DNA of 64,000 bases, taken from Rubrivivax gelatinosus. Its GTDB lineage: Bacteria; Pseudomonadota; Gammaproteobacteria; Burkholderiales; Burkholderiaceae_C. The DNA lies in the NCBI RefSeq assembly GCF_016583785.1, contig NZ_NRRU01000007.1:1-64000 (forward strand), given 5' to 3'. The translations under genes were made by a program, and so were the position numbers. Below the pieces are notes generated by a model. That model was given only the letters and a program-made list of their open reading frames with translations, had not been told where the DNA came from and did not search any database. This document shows, piece by piece, positions 43,813 to 59,099 of this stretch (the first letter of the stretch is position 1; each line of letters starts with the position of its first letter).

Positions 43813-45348
43813 TCAAGCCCCGAACAAACCGCGGTGCTGGTCGCGCAGCAGGTTCTTCTGCACCTTGCCCATCGTGTTGCGCGGCAGTTCGGGCTGTACC
43901 AGCACCTGCTTGGGCACCTTGAAGTGGGCGATGCGCTCGCGTAAAGCGCCGATGATCGTGGCGCCGTCCAGCGCCGCGCCCGGGCGCGGCACGACGACCG
44001 CGACCACCGCCTCGCCGAAGTCCGGGTGCGGCACGCCGATCACCGCCGACTCGACGACGCCGGCCAGTTCGTTGATCAGGCTCTCGATCTCGGCCGGATA
44101 GACGTTGAAGCCGCCGCTGATGACCAGGTCCTTGCTGCGGCCGACGATGCTGACCCAGCCGTCGGCGTCGACACGGCCGAGGTCGCCGGTCTTGAACCAG
44201 CCGTCGGCGCTGAACTCCTCGGCGGTCTTCTCCGGCATGCGCCAGTAGCCCGAGAACACGTTCGGCCCGCGCACCTCCAGGCCGCCGATCTCGCCCGCCG
44301 CCAGTTCCTCGCCGCGTTCGCCGCGCACGCGGATCCCGACCCCCGGCAGCGCCGGGCCGACGGTGCCGCCGCGGCGGCCTTCCTCGGGGCGGTAGGGGTT
44401 CGAGGTCAGCATCACCGTCTCGCTCATGCCGTAGCGCTCGAGGATGGTGTGGCCGCTGCGGTTGCGCCAGGCGCGGAAGGTCTCGATCAGCAGCGGCGCC
44501 GAGCCGCTGACGAACAGCCGCATGCCGGCGCAGCTCTCGCGGTTGAGCCCGGGCTCGGCGAGCAGCCGGCCGTACAGCGTCGGCACGCCCATGAAGACCG
44601 TGGCCTCGGGCAGCCGGGCGACGACGGCCGCGGCGTCGAAACGGGCGAACCAGATCATGCGTGCGCCGGCCAGCAGCGCGCCCTGGGCGGCGACGAACAG
44701 GCCGTGCACGTGGAAGATCGGCAGCACGTGGATCAGCACGTCGTCACGCCGCCAGCCCCAGGCTTCGTGCAGCACGCGCGCGTTGGACAGCAGGTTGCCG
44801 TGCGACAGCATCGCGCCCTTGCTGCGCCCGGTGGTGCCGCTGGTGTAGACGATGGCCGCCAGGTCCGAGGCCTTGCGCCGCACCGGCACGTGCTGGTCGT
44901 CCTGGAACCCGGCGCGGTCCAGCAGCGTGCCGCGGCGGTCGTCACCGAGCGTGAAGACGTGCGCCGTGCCGGCCTGGAAGGCGATGCGGCTGGCCCAGCC
45001 GAAATGGCGCGGCGTGCAGACCAGCACCGCCGGCTCGGCGTCGGCGACGAAATACTCGATCTCGGCCGCCTGGTAGGCGATGTTCAGCGGCACGACGACG
45101 TGGCCGGCGCGCAGCACCGCCAGGTGCAGCATCAGCGCCTCGACGCTCTTGTCGACGTGCATCAGCACGCGCGAATGCGGTGGCAGCGCCAGCGAGCCCA
45201 GCAGGTTGGCGATCATCGCCGTGCCGCGCTCCAGGTCGCGCCAGCTGTAGACCAGCGGCTGGGGGCCGTCGGCGCATTCGATCGCGGCCGTGTCCAGCGT
45301 TTCGGGGAAGGCAGCGCGCAGCGCGCTGAACAGGTTCTGGTCGGGCAT
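43813..45348 (-). CDS. matB: Malonyl-CoA synthetase-like acyl-CoA synthetase
   Basis: 511 residues, ANL superfamily. AMP-binding P-loop YTSGTTGRSKGAMLSH, then ERYGMSETVMLTSNPY, WFKTGDLGRVDADG, SGGFNVYPAEIE and the adenylation Lys near PRNTMGKVQKN. ERYGMSET and the overall length match malonyl-CoA synthetases. AGGAG precedes the ATG at 45348. It lies 55 bp behind a Bug-type binding protein, consistent with malonate use, though other short dicarboxylates are possible. Confidence 0.82.
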   Translation of the reverse strand: MPDQNLFSALRAAFPETLDTAAIECADGPQPLVYSWRDLERGTAMIANLLGSLALPPHSRVLMHVDKSVEALMLHLAVLRAGHVVVPLNIAYQAAEIEYFVADAEPAVLVCTPRHFGWASRIAFQAGTAHVFTLGDDRRGTLLDRAGFQDDQHVPVRRKASDLAAIVYTSGTTGRSKGAMLSHGNLLSNARVLHEAWGWRRDDVLIHVLPIFHVHGLFVAAQGALLAGARMIWFARFDAAAVVARLPEATVFMGVPTLYGRLLAEPGLNRESCAGMRLFVSGSAPLLIETFRAWRNRSGHTILERYGMSETVMLTSNPYRPEEGRRGGTVGPALPGVGIRVRGERGEELAAGEIGGLEVRGPNVFSGYWRMPEKTAEEFSADGWFKTGDLGRVDADGWVSIVGRSKDLVISGGFNVYPAEIESLINELAGVVESAVIGVPHPDFGEAVVAVVVPRPGAALDGATIIGALRERIAHFKVPKQVLVQPELPRNTMGKVQKNLLRDQHRGLFGA

Positions 45349-45403
45349 CGGGCTCCTGCTGGGGGAATGAACCTGAGCCCATGCTAGGACGATTCGATGT
45401 CGC

Positions 45404-46381
45404 TCAGTCCAGCTTTGCGCCCGACTTCTTGACCACGTCGGCCCAGCGCCGGATCTCGGCGGCGACGAAACGCCCGAGCGCCTCGCCCTGCAGGTCGGGC
45501 GGTTCCGCGCCCAGGCCGGTCCAGGTGGCGCGCAGCTCGTCGCCGGCGATCGTGCGCCGCACGTCGCCACCGAAGCGCTCGACCGCGTCGCGCGGCGTGG
45601 CCTTGGGCGCGAACAGCGCGTACCAGGTCGAGACCAGATAGTCGGGCAGGCCCGACTCGCGCGCCGTCGGGATGTCGGCGAAGCCTGGCGCGCGGCGCTG
45701 GCCCGCGACCGCGATCGCATGCAGCTTGCCCGACTTGATGTGCGTCGCCGACGAGCCCAGGCCGTCGAACATCAGGTCCACCTGGCCGGCCAGCAGGTCC
45801 TGCAGCGCCGGGCCGGCGCCGCGGTAGGGGATGTGGGTGATGAAGGTGCGCGTCTGCAGCTTGAAGAGCTCGCCGGCTAGGTGGTGCGAGGTGCCGTTGC
45901 CGGCCGAGCCGTAGTTCAGCTTGCCGGGCTGGCTGCGCAGCAGTTCCAGCAGCTGCGGCAGCGTGCGCGCGGCGACACGCTGCGGGTTGACGACGATGAC
46001 CTGGGGCACGCTGGAGACCAGCGTCACCGGCGTGAAGTCGCCCTCCAGGCTGTAGTCCAGCTTGGGGTACATCGCCGGCGCGATCGCGTGGTGCACCGCG
46101 CCCATGAAGAAGTTGCTGCCGTCGGGCGCGGCCTTGGCGGCGAGGCTGGCGCCGAGGTTGCCGCCGGCGCCGCCGCGGTTGTCGATCAGGTACTGGCGGC
46201 CGCTGGCCTTGCTCAGCGCCGCGAACAGCGGCCGGGCGAAGGCGTCGGTGCCGCCGCCGGGTGGGAAGGGCACGACGATGGTCACCGGGCGCTGCGCGTT
46301 CGGCGCCTGGGCGGCGGCCCAGTGCGGGAGCAGCAGCGCGGGGCTGGCGGCGAGCAGCCGGCGGCGGGACCGGTCGGTCAT
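45404..46381 (-). CDS. Bug/TctC-family periplasmic binding protein
   Basis: 325 residues. N-terminal export signal with arginines (RSRRRLLAASPALLLPHWAAAQ), possibly Tat-type. Bug-family blocks: VTIVVPFPPGGGTDAFARPL, DNRGGAGGNLGASLAAKA, GSAGNGTSHHLAGELF and HIPYRGAGPALQDLLAGQVD. AGGAG before 46381. Upstream of matB on the same strand; no TctA/TctB membrane subunits are in the window. Confidence 0.92.
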   Translation of the reverse strand: MTDRSRRRLLAASPALLLPHWAAAQAPNAQRPVTIVVPFPPGGGTDAFARPLFAALSKASGRQYLIDNRGGAGGNLGASLAAKAAPDGSNFFMGAVHHAIAPAMYPKLDYSLEGDFTPVTLVSSVPQVIVVNPQRVAARTLPQLLELLRSQPGKLNYGSAGNGTSHHLAGELFKLQTRTFITHIPYRGAGPALQDLLAGQVDLMFDGLGSSATHIKSGKLHAIAVAGQRRAPGFADIPTARESGLPDYLVSTWYALFAPKATPRDAVERFGGDVRRTIAGDELRATWTGLGAEPPDLQGEALGRFVAAEIRRWADVVKKSGAKLD

Positions 46382-46612
46382 GGCGTCTCCTGGGTCACCC
46401 GCGTGGCGCGGGCGCCGGGATCGTGCCATCCCGGGTGCCGTCCGCAGCCCCGGTGAAGCCCGAGGGCGAAGACCATGCCCGGCGCTCTCCCCCTGTTCCA
46501 GGCGGTGGGTTTCCACCGTGCCGCGACGCTGGCGCGGCAGTGCATCCTGCGCGCCGGCGCATCAGCCGCCGGGCGGGGCTGTCGGCCCGCTCCACCGCCA
46601 GGAGAACCGACC

Positions 46613-48757
46613 ATGAAGCAGACCCCGCGATCGATGTCCTGGCCCGCCGCGGCCGCCGGCCTGTTGTGGGCCGCGTCCGCAACCGCGGCGCCGGCCAACG
46701 TGCTGCCCGCCGGCGTGCGCGGGCCCGTCACCCAGGCGAGCTACGACGGTGTCGCCGACGACCTGCTGACCGCCGGCCTGGGCAGGACCGGGCTGATGGG
46801 CGCGACGCCGGCCTTCGCCGACCCGCTGCACCCGACGCCGGCCGAGCTGCGCCGCAACGCGATCTACGTGAACTACCGCGCCCTCGTCGACTACACCGCC
46901 GCTGGCGGCATGGGCGTGTTCTACGGGCCCAACATCGACGCCGACGGCCACGACACGCTGGGCGAAGGCAAGGTCGCCGGCAGCGAGAGCTTCGCCTGGG
47001 CCGACGACGGCAGCGGCCGCGAGAACGTCACGCTGATGGTGCAGGTGCCGGCGTCCTTCGACCCGGCGCGGCCCTGCATCGTCAGCGCCACGTCCTCGGG
47101 CTCGCGCGGCATCTACGGCGCCATCGGCACCGCCGGCGAATGGGGGCTCAAGCGCGGCTGCGCCGTCGCCTACACCGACAAGGGCAGCGGCAACGGCCTG
47201 CACGAGCTGACGAGCGACAGCGTCACGAAGCGCGAGGGCACGCTCGCCGATGCCGACGCCGCCGGCAGCGAGGCGCTGTTCCGCGCGCCGCTGGCCGACG
47301 CCGAGCGCGAGGCTCTGCTCGCGCAGGCGCCGTACCGCGTCGCCTACAAACACGCGCACTCCAAGCTGAACCCCGAGGCCGACTGGGGCCGGCACACGCT
47401 GCAGGCGCTGCGGTTCGCGTTCTGGGTGCTCAACGAGCGCTACGGCAAGACCGGCCAGGACGGCCGCCACGAAGCGACGCTGAACGCACGCAACACCATC
47501 GTCATCGCCAGTAGCGTGTCCAACGGCGGCGGCGCCGCGCTCGCCGCCGCCGAACAAGACCGCGAAGGCCTGATCGACGGCGTCGCCGTCAGCGAACCCA
47601 ACGCCCAGCCGCGGCTGCTGCAAGGCCTGGCGATCCGCGAAGGCGACACGCCGGTGGCGAGTTTCGGCCGGCCGCTGGCCGACTACTTCAGCTACGCCAA
47701 CCTCTACCAGCCCTGCGCGCTGCTGGCGCCGGCGGCCGGCGGCGGCAGCGCGGTGGCAGCGGCGCTGTGGCCGGCGGCCTTCACCGCGTCGGCGCAGAAC
47801 CGCTGCACGGCGCTGGCGGCCAAGGGCCTGCTCGCCGGCGCGACGCTGGCCGAACAGGCCGCCGACGCGCTCGCGCGGCTGCACGCCTACGGCTGGCCCA
47901 CCGACGCCGACTTCCTGCACCAGTCGCACTACCGCTTCGCGACGAACGCGATCGTCACGACCTATACCAACGCCTACGGCCGATTCGGCGTCGAGGACCG
48001 GCTGTGCGGCTTCACGCTGGCCAACACCGACGCCGCCGGCGCGCCGGCGCCGCAGTCGGCCACAGCGCTGGCTTCGATCTTCTCCACCGGCAACGGCGTG
48101 CCGCCGACGACCGGCGTCAACCTGGTCTACGACGCCGCCGTCGGCGGGCCGCGGCTGGACTTCCTGGCGGTCTCGCCGAGCACCGGGCTGGCCGATTTCG
48201 CGCTCGACGGCGCGCTGTGCCAGCGCTCGCTGGTCAGCGGGCGCGACGCCGCCGGCCGGCTGCTGACCGGCAGCGCGCGCGAAGCCGCGTCACGCGTGCG
48301 CCACGGCGTCGCCGAAGTGAAGCTGGACGGCCGCTTGCGCGGCAAGCCGGTGCTGATCGTCGCCGGCCGCAGCGACGCGCTGCTGCCGGTGAACCACACC
48401 GCGCGCGCCTATTTCGCCAAGACCCAGGCCAACGGGCGCGGCGAGCAGGTGCGCTACGTCGAGGTCACCAACGCCCAGCACTTCGACGGTTTCATCGCGC
48501 TCGGTGCGCTGCTCGGCTACGACACACGTTTCGTGCCGCTGCACGTCTATTTCAACCGCGCGCTGGACGCGATGTGGGCCCACCTGACGCAGGGCACGCC
48601 GCTGCCGCCGAGCCAGCTGGTGCGCACCGTGCCGCGCGGCGGCAGCAGCGGCGCGGCGCCGGCACTGGCGCCTGCCAACGTGCCGCCCATCCTGGCTGCG
48701 CCGGCCGAGGCCGACCGCATCGTCTTCGGCGACGGCACGCTGGTCGTGCCGAAGTGA
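46613..48757 (+). CDS. 3-hydroxybutyrate-oligomer hydrolase
   Basis: 714 residues with a signal peptide (SWPAAAAGLLWAASATAAPA). The nucleophile serine is in SSVSNGGGAAL (S303), the SVSNGG motif of D-3-hydroxybutyrate oligomer hydrolases; a C-terminal NAQHFDGF supplies a likely catalytic His. It releases monomers from polyhydroxybutyrate oligomers outside the cytoplasm. CAGGAG ribosome-binding site before 46613. Divergent from the Bug gene with a 231-bp spacer in which I see no clear site. Confidence 0.88.
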   Translation: MKQTPRSMSWPAAAAGLLWAASATAAPANVLPAGVRGPVTQASYDGVADDLLTAGLGRTGLMGATPAFADPLHPTPAELRRNAIYVNYRALVDYTAAGGMGVFYGPNIDADGHDTLGEGKVAGSESFAWADDGSGRENVTLMVQVPASFDPARPCIVSATSSGSRGIYGAIGTAGEWGLKRGCAVAYTDKGSGNGLHELTSDSVTKREGTLADADAAGSEALFRAPLADAEREALLAQAPYRVAYKHAHSKLNPEADWGRHTLQALRFAFWVLNERYGKTGQDGRHEATLNARNTIVIASSVSNGGGAALAAAEQDREGLIDGVAVSEPNAQPRLLQGLAIREGDTPVASFGRPLADYFSYANLYQPCALLAPAAGGGSAVAAALWPAAFTASAQNRCTALAAKGLLAGATLAEQAADALARLHAYGWPTDADFLHQSHYRFATNAIVTTYTNAYGRFGVEDRLCGFTLANTDAAGAPAPQSATALASIFSTGNGVPPTTGVNLVYDAAVGGPRLDFLAVSPSTGLADFALDGALCQRSLVSGRDAAGRLLTGSAREAASRVRHGVAEVKLDGRLRGKPVLIVAGRSDALLPVNHTARAYFAKTQANGRGEQVRYVEVTNAQHFDGFIALGALLGYDTRFVPLHVYFNRALDAMWAHLTQGTPLPPSQLVRTVPRGGSSGAAPALAPANVPPILAAPAEADRIVFGDGTLVVPK

Positions 48758-48805
48758 GCCGGACTCAGCCCTCACGCGTGCAATCGCGTTCGGGCCTGAG
48801 CCAGG

Positions 48806-48831
48806 CGTGCAAGGCCTTCCGGCCTTGCACG
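48806..48831. terminator. Hairpin between convergent genes
   Basis: CGTGCAAGGCC-TTCC-GGCCTTGCACG, 11-bp perfect arms and a 4-base loop, between the 3HB-oligomer hydrolase and the LivK-type gene. No T-run; probable bidirectional 3'-end structure. Confidence 0.6.
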
Positions 48832-48838
48832 TCCAGGC

Positions 48839-49954
48839 TCAGCGGCGGAAACGGCCGTCGCTGCTGATGATCGACACCTCGACGTAGTCGAAGCCGGTGT
48901 GGTCGTTGGCGCTGTAGCCGAGTTCGAGTCCGCCGATGTCCAGGCGCTGCAGGCCTTCCAGTGCCTGGCGCAGGCCTGGGCGCGTCAGCGTCGAGCCGGT
49001 GCGCCTGAGGCCTTCGACCAGCACCTTGGCCGAGGCGTAGCCCTCGAGCATCGCCGGTGTCAGCTCGTGGATGCCGGCGGCGCGCGCGAGTTCGATTGCC
49101 TCGCGGACCATGGGCGTGCCCCTGGAGCGTTCGTTGGGGAACACCTGGGTGACGATGGTGCCGGCGGCGTTGGCCCCCATGTCCTTGACGAAGCCGGCGG
49201 ACGCGTTGTTCGACAGGGTGCCGATCTGGGCGTTCGAGCCGGCGGCGCGGACCTGGCGCGTGCCTTCGGCGACGATCTCGGGCGCACCGAAGAAGAGGAT
49301 GGCCTGGGCTTCGCCCGCCTTGGCCTTCTGCGCCAGCCCGGCGAAGCTGGGCTTGGCGCGGTTGAAGACCTCGACGAACAGCGGCTTGAGCTTGGCGGCT
49401 TCCAGGCCGCGCAACGCGCCGGCCTTGGTGTCCTCGCCGAAGGCGTCGTCGGACACGGCCAGACCGATCCGGCTCATGCCGACCGTGGCCAGTTGCTGCA
49501 CCAGCTTCTCGGCTTCACGCTGGTAGGGCGCGCGCACGTTGAAGATCCACGGGTCGACCGGGTTGTGGAACAGCGCCGCGCCGGTCAGCGGCCCGACCAG
49601 CGGCACTTCATAACGCGCCAGCAGCGGGCGCACGGCCTCGGTGTGGGGCGTGCCGCGGGTCATGAACAGCGCCACGACCTGGCGTCCTGTGATCAGCTGC
49701 AGGGCGTTCGCTGCCGCCTGCTCCGCGCTGGCGTGGTCGTCCAGCGAGATCAGCTCGATGCGCCGGCCGTAGATGCCGCCGGTCGCGTTGACGCGGTTGA
49801 ACCACAGCTTCGCGCCGTCCACCGTTTCCTTCACGCTGGAGGCGGCCGGGCCCGTCAATGCGGTGGTCTGCCCGATCAGGATCTGTGCCGAGGCGCCGAG
49901 GCTGGTGAGCACGCCCAGGAACAGGACGGCGGCACATCTCCGGAGTTCACGCAT
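48839..49954 (-). CDS. Branched-chain amino acid type ABC binding protein (LivK-like)
   Basis: 371 residues. Signal peptide RELRRCAAVLFLGVLTSLGASAQ (in parts) and a type-I periplasmic-binding fold (IGQTTALTGPAASSVKETVDG, VPLVGPLTGAALFHNP). The start at 49954 is chosen for the signal peptide; an ATG at 49972 and a TTG at 49996 are in frame. No LivFGHM genes are adjacent, so it is an orphan binding protein. Ligand unknown. Confidence 0.87.
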   Translation of the reverse strand: MRELRRCAAVLFLGVLTSLGASAQILIGQTTALTGPAASSVKETVDGAKLWFNRVNATGGIYGRRIELISLDDHASAEQAAANALQLITGRQVVALFMTRGTPHTEAVRPLLARYEVPLVGPLTGAALFHNPVDPWIFNVRAPYQREAEKLVQQLATVGMSRIGLAVSDDAFGEDTKAGALRGLEAAKLKPLFVEVFNRAKPSFAGLAQKAKAGEAQAILFFGAPEIVAEGTRQVRAAGSNAQIGTLSNNASAGFVKDMGANAAGTIVTQVFPNERSRGTPMVREAIELARAAGIHELTPAMLEGYASAKVLVEGLRRTGSTLTRPGLRQALEGLQRLDIGGLELGYSANDHTGFDYVEVSIISSDGRFRR

Positions 49955-50132
49955 ATCGGACCGCGGGCGCATCGTTAAAACGCTGAGGATAGCCAACAGG
50001 CTCCGGCGTCGGTTTGAGATAGCGGATCAAGAGTTCACGCCCGGCGCTCGATCGTGCGCTTGTGCCGGCCCCGGCAGCCGTCGCGGCCGGCTCCTAGAAT
50101 GACCAGTTCGCCCATTCGCAGAGCCCTCCAAG

Positions 50133-55976
<5,844 letters not shown>

Positions 55977-56606
55977 TCAGCGCGCCGGCTGCACCCGCGG
56001 CGCGGGCCGCAGCCGGCGCCACAACCGCCAGCCCAGCAGCGCGCCGACGATCGCGGCGTACACCGCGACCTCGGCGAAGTCGTTCTTGCCGGCACGCATC
56101 CAGAAGAAGTGCAGCAGCGCCAGCGCCGCGGTGGCGTAGACCAGGCGGTGCAGCGCCTGCCAGCGGCGCGCGCCCAAGGCCTTGATCGCGCGGTTGAACG
56201 AGGTCGCGGCCAGCGGCAGCAGCGTCAGCAGCGCGGCGGTGCCGACGAGGATGAACGGGCGCTTGGCGATGTCGTGCAGGATCGCGTCGACGTCGAAGCC
56301 CATGTCCAGCCAGGCGAAACACAGGAAGTGCACGACGGCGTAGAAGAAGCAGAACAGCCCCAGCATCCGCCGCAGCCGCGCCAGCGCGTGCCAGCCGGTG
56401 GCCTGGCGCAGCGGCGTCAGCGCCAGCGTCAGGCACAGGAAACGCAGCGTCCAGTCGCCGGTCGATCGGATCAGCGCCTCGGCCGGGTTCGCCCCCAGCT
56501 TGTTCGCGGCCGCGCCCCAGACCAGCCAGGCCAGGGGCAGCAGCGCGAGGACGAAGGCGATCGGCTTGGTCGCCGGCTTCAGCAGCAGCGCATTGACCGG
56601 GGCCAC
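55977..56606 (-). CDS. msrQ: MsrQ, heme membrane subunit of periplasmic methionine sulfoxide reductase
   Basis: 209 residues, six membrane helices with heme-ligand histidines ([26 protein letters not shown]). It passes electrons from the quinone pool or flavin reductase to MsrP. Stops directly against the uvrA stop with no bases between. Start 4 bp after the msrP stop. Confidence 0.94.
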   Translation of the reverse strand: MAPVNALLLKPATKPIAFVLALLPLAWLVWGAAANKLGANPAEALIRSTGDWTLRFLCLTLALTPLRQATGWHALARLRRMLGLFCFFYAVVHFLCFAWLDMGFDVDAILHDIAKRPFILVGTAALLTLLPLAATSFNRAIKALGARRWQALHRLVYATAALALLHFFWMRAGKNDFAEVAVYAAIVGALLGWRLWRRLRPAPRVQPAR

Positions 56607-56610
56607 GGGC

Positions 56611-57582
<972 letters not shown>

Positions 57583-57687
57583 CGGGGGCTCTGGTGGGCT
57601 GGTAATCGAACAAGGTAGCGCAAAGCGCCGCGCCGCGCCCGCCACCGGCGCCGATCACGCGTGCCCCGTGGGGCCGCCCCGAAAGAA

Positions 57688-57714
57688 AAACGGGCCGGCA
57701 TGGCCGGCCCGTTT
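57688..57714 (-). terminator. Rho-independent terminator of the cytochrome c gene
   Basis: AAACGGGCCGGC-ATG-GCCGGCCCGTTT, 12-bp perfect stem; on the minus strand it is followed by TTCTTTC. It lies 20 bp after the cytochrome stop and separates it from msrPQ. Confidence 0.9.
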
Positions 57715-57733
57715 CGATGCGGCAGGGCGCTGC

Positions 57734-58345
57734 TCAGTGCAGGCCGGCGATGTAGTCGGCGACGGCCTTGATCTCGGCGTCGCTCAGCTTGGCGGCGATG
57801 GTCGTCATCTGCACGCTGTTGGCGCGTTCGCCCGAGCGGAAGGTGTTGAGCTGCGCCGTCGTGTATTCGACGTGCTGGCCACCCAGGCGCGGGTACTGCG
57901 CCGGGATGCCAGCGCCGTTCGGGCTGTGGCAGCCCGAGCAGGCCGGCACCTTCTTCGCGGCGATGCCGCCGCGGAAGATGGCCTGGCCCAGCGCGATCGT
58001 CTCTTTCGAGGTCGACTCGCCCTTGACCGGCGCCTTGGAGCCGAAGAACGCGGCCACGTTGACCATGTCCTCGGGCGTCAGCGGCGCGGCCATGCCCATC
58101 ATGATCGGGTTCATGCGCTTGCCGGCCTTGAACTCGGTCAGCTGCTTGACGATGTAGTCGGGGTGCTGGCCCTGCAGGATCGGGTAGATCGGCACGCCGC
58201 GCGAACCGTCGGCGGCGTGGCAGGCCTGGCAGGTCGCCGCGGTGATCTGGCCTTTGGCCAGGTCCGGCTTGGCGGGCTTCGCTTGTTCGGCGAAGGCGGA
58301 GCCGGCGGCGAGCGCGGCGATGGTCAGTGCGACGGCGAACTTCAT
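57734..58345 (-). CDS. Diheme cytochrome c4-type protein
   Basis: 203 residues with a signal peptide (MKFAVALTIAALAAGSAFA). Two heme c sites, CQACH (39-43) and CSGCH (136-140), each followed by a likely Met ligand (RMNPIMMGM, ANSVQM), the tandem fold of cytochrome c4. A periplasmic electron carrier to terminal oxidases or reaction centres. Divergent from engB with a 61-bp spacer. Confidence 0.93.
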   Translation of the reverse strand: MKFAVALTIAALAAGSAFAEQAKPAKPDLAKGQITAATCQACHAADGSRGVPIYPILQGQHPDYIVKQLTEFKAGKRMNPIMMGMAAPLTPEDMVNVAAFFGSKAPVKGESTSKETIALGQAIFRGGIAAKKVPACSGCHSPNGAGIPAQYPRLGGQHVEYTTAQLNTFRSGERANSVQMTTIAAKLSDAEIKAVADYIAGLH

Positions 58346-58406
58346 GCGGCGGGGGCCTCGGACGGCAGGTGTTCGGGTGTCAAACCGCAGGATTTTACAA
58401 TGTCCC

Positions 58407-59099
58407 ATGACGTCAAACTTTCGAGATGTGCCCAGCGAGGCTGAAAAGACCGCTTTGGCCTGGGCGCACAGTGCGCGATTCCTGACGACCGCGAGCCGTT
58501 TGGACCAGTTGCCTCAGATGGAACTGCCCGAAATCGCCTTCGTCGGCCGCAGCAACGCGGGCAAGTCCACCGCGATCAATACGCTCGCGCAGCAGCGGCG
58601 GCTGGCCTTCGCGTCGCGCACGCCGGGACGCACCCAGCATATCAACCTGTTCGAGGTCGGCCCCAAGGACGCACCCGATGCGCTCTTCGCCGACCTGCCG
58701 GGCTACGGATATGCCGCGGTCGAACGCAGCGCCAAGCTGCGCTGGCAGGAGGTGATGGCGCAGTACCTCGAACTGCGGCGCGCGCTGCACGGCGTGGTGC
58801 TGATGATCGACTCGCGCCTGGGTTTCACCGACCTGGACCGCAAGCTGCTGGCGCTGATCGCGCCGCGCCTGGCCAACGGCGAGGTGCGGCTGCTGGCGGT
58901 GCTGACCAAGTGCGACAAGCTCAACCGGCGCGAGGCCGATGCCGCGCTCGCCGGCGCCCAGCAGGTGCTGGCCGAGGTCGCGACCGAGAACTCCGAGATC
59001 GGCGTGGCGCCGTTCTCGGCGCTGTCCAAGCGCGGCGTCGGCGACGTTGCGGCGACGCTGCACGGCTGGACCCGGCAGCCGCCGCCTAACCCAGCTTGA
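58407..59099 (+). CDS. engB: EngB/YihA ribosome-biogenesis GTPase
   Basis: 230 residues. G1 GRSNAGKST, G2 TPGRTQHI, G3 DLPGYGYA and G4 TKCDK are all intact; EngB assists 50S assembly. TACAAT (58396-58401) lies only 5 bp before the ATG and there is no ribosome-binding site, so transcription may start at the ATG. Its end overlaps the DUF1631 gene by 14 bp tail to tail. Adjacent divergent cytochrome c4 is a familiar Betaproteobacterial pairing. Confidence 0.95.
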   Translation: MTSNFRDVPSEAEKTALAWAHSARFLTTASRLDQLPQMELPEIAFVGRSNAGKSTAINTLAQQRRLAFASRTPGRTQHINLFEVGPKDAPDALFADLPGYGYAAVERSAKLRWQEVMAQYLELRRALHGVVLMIDSRLGFTDLDRKLLALIAPRLANGEVRLLAVLTKCDKLNRREADAALAGAQQVLAEVATENSEIGVAPFSALSKRGVGDVAATLHGWTRQPPPNPA

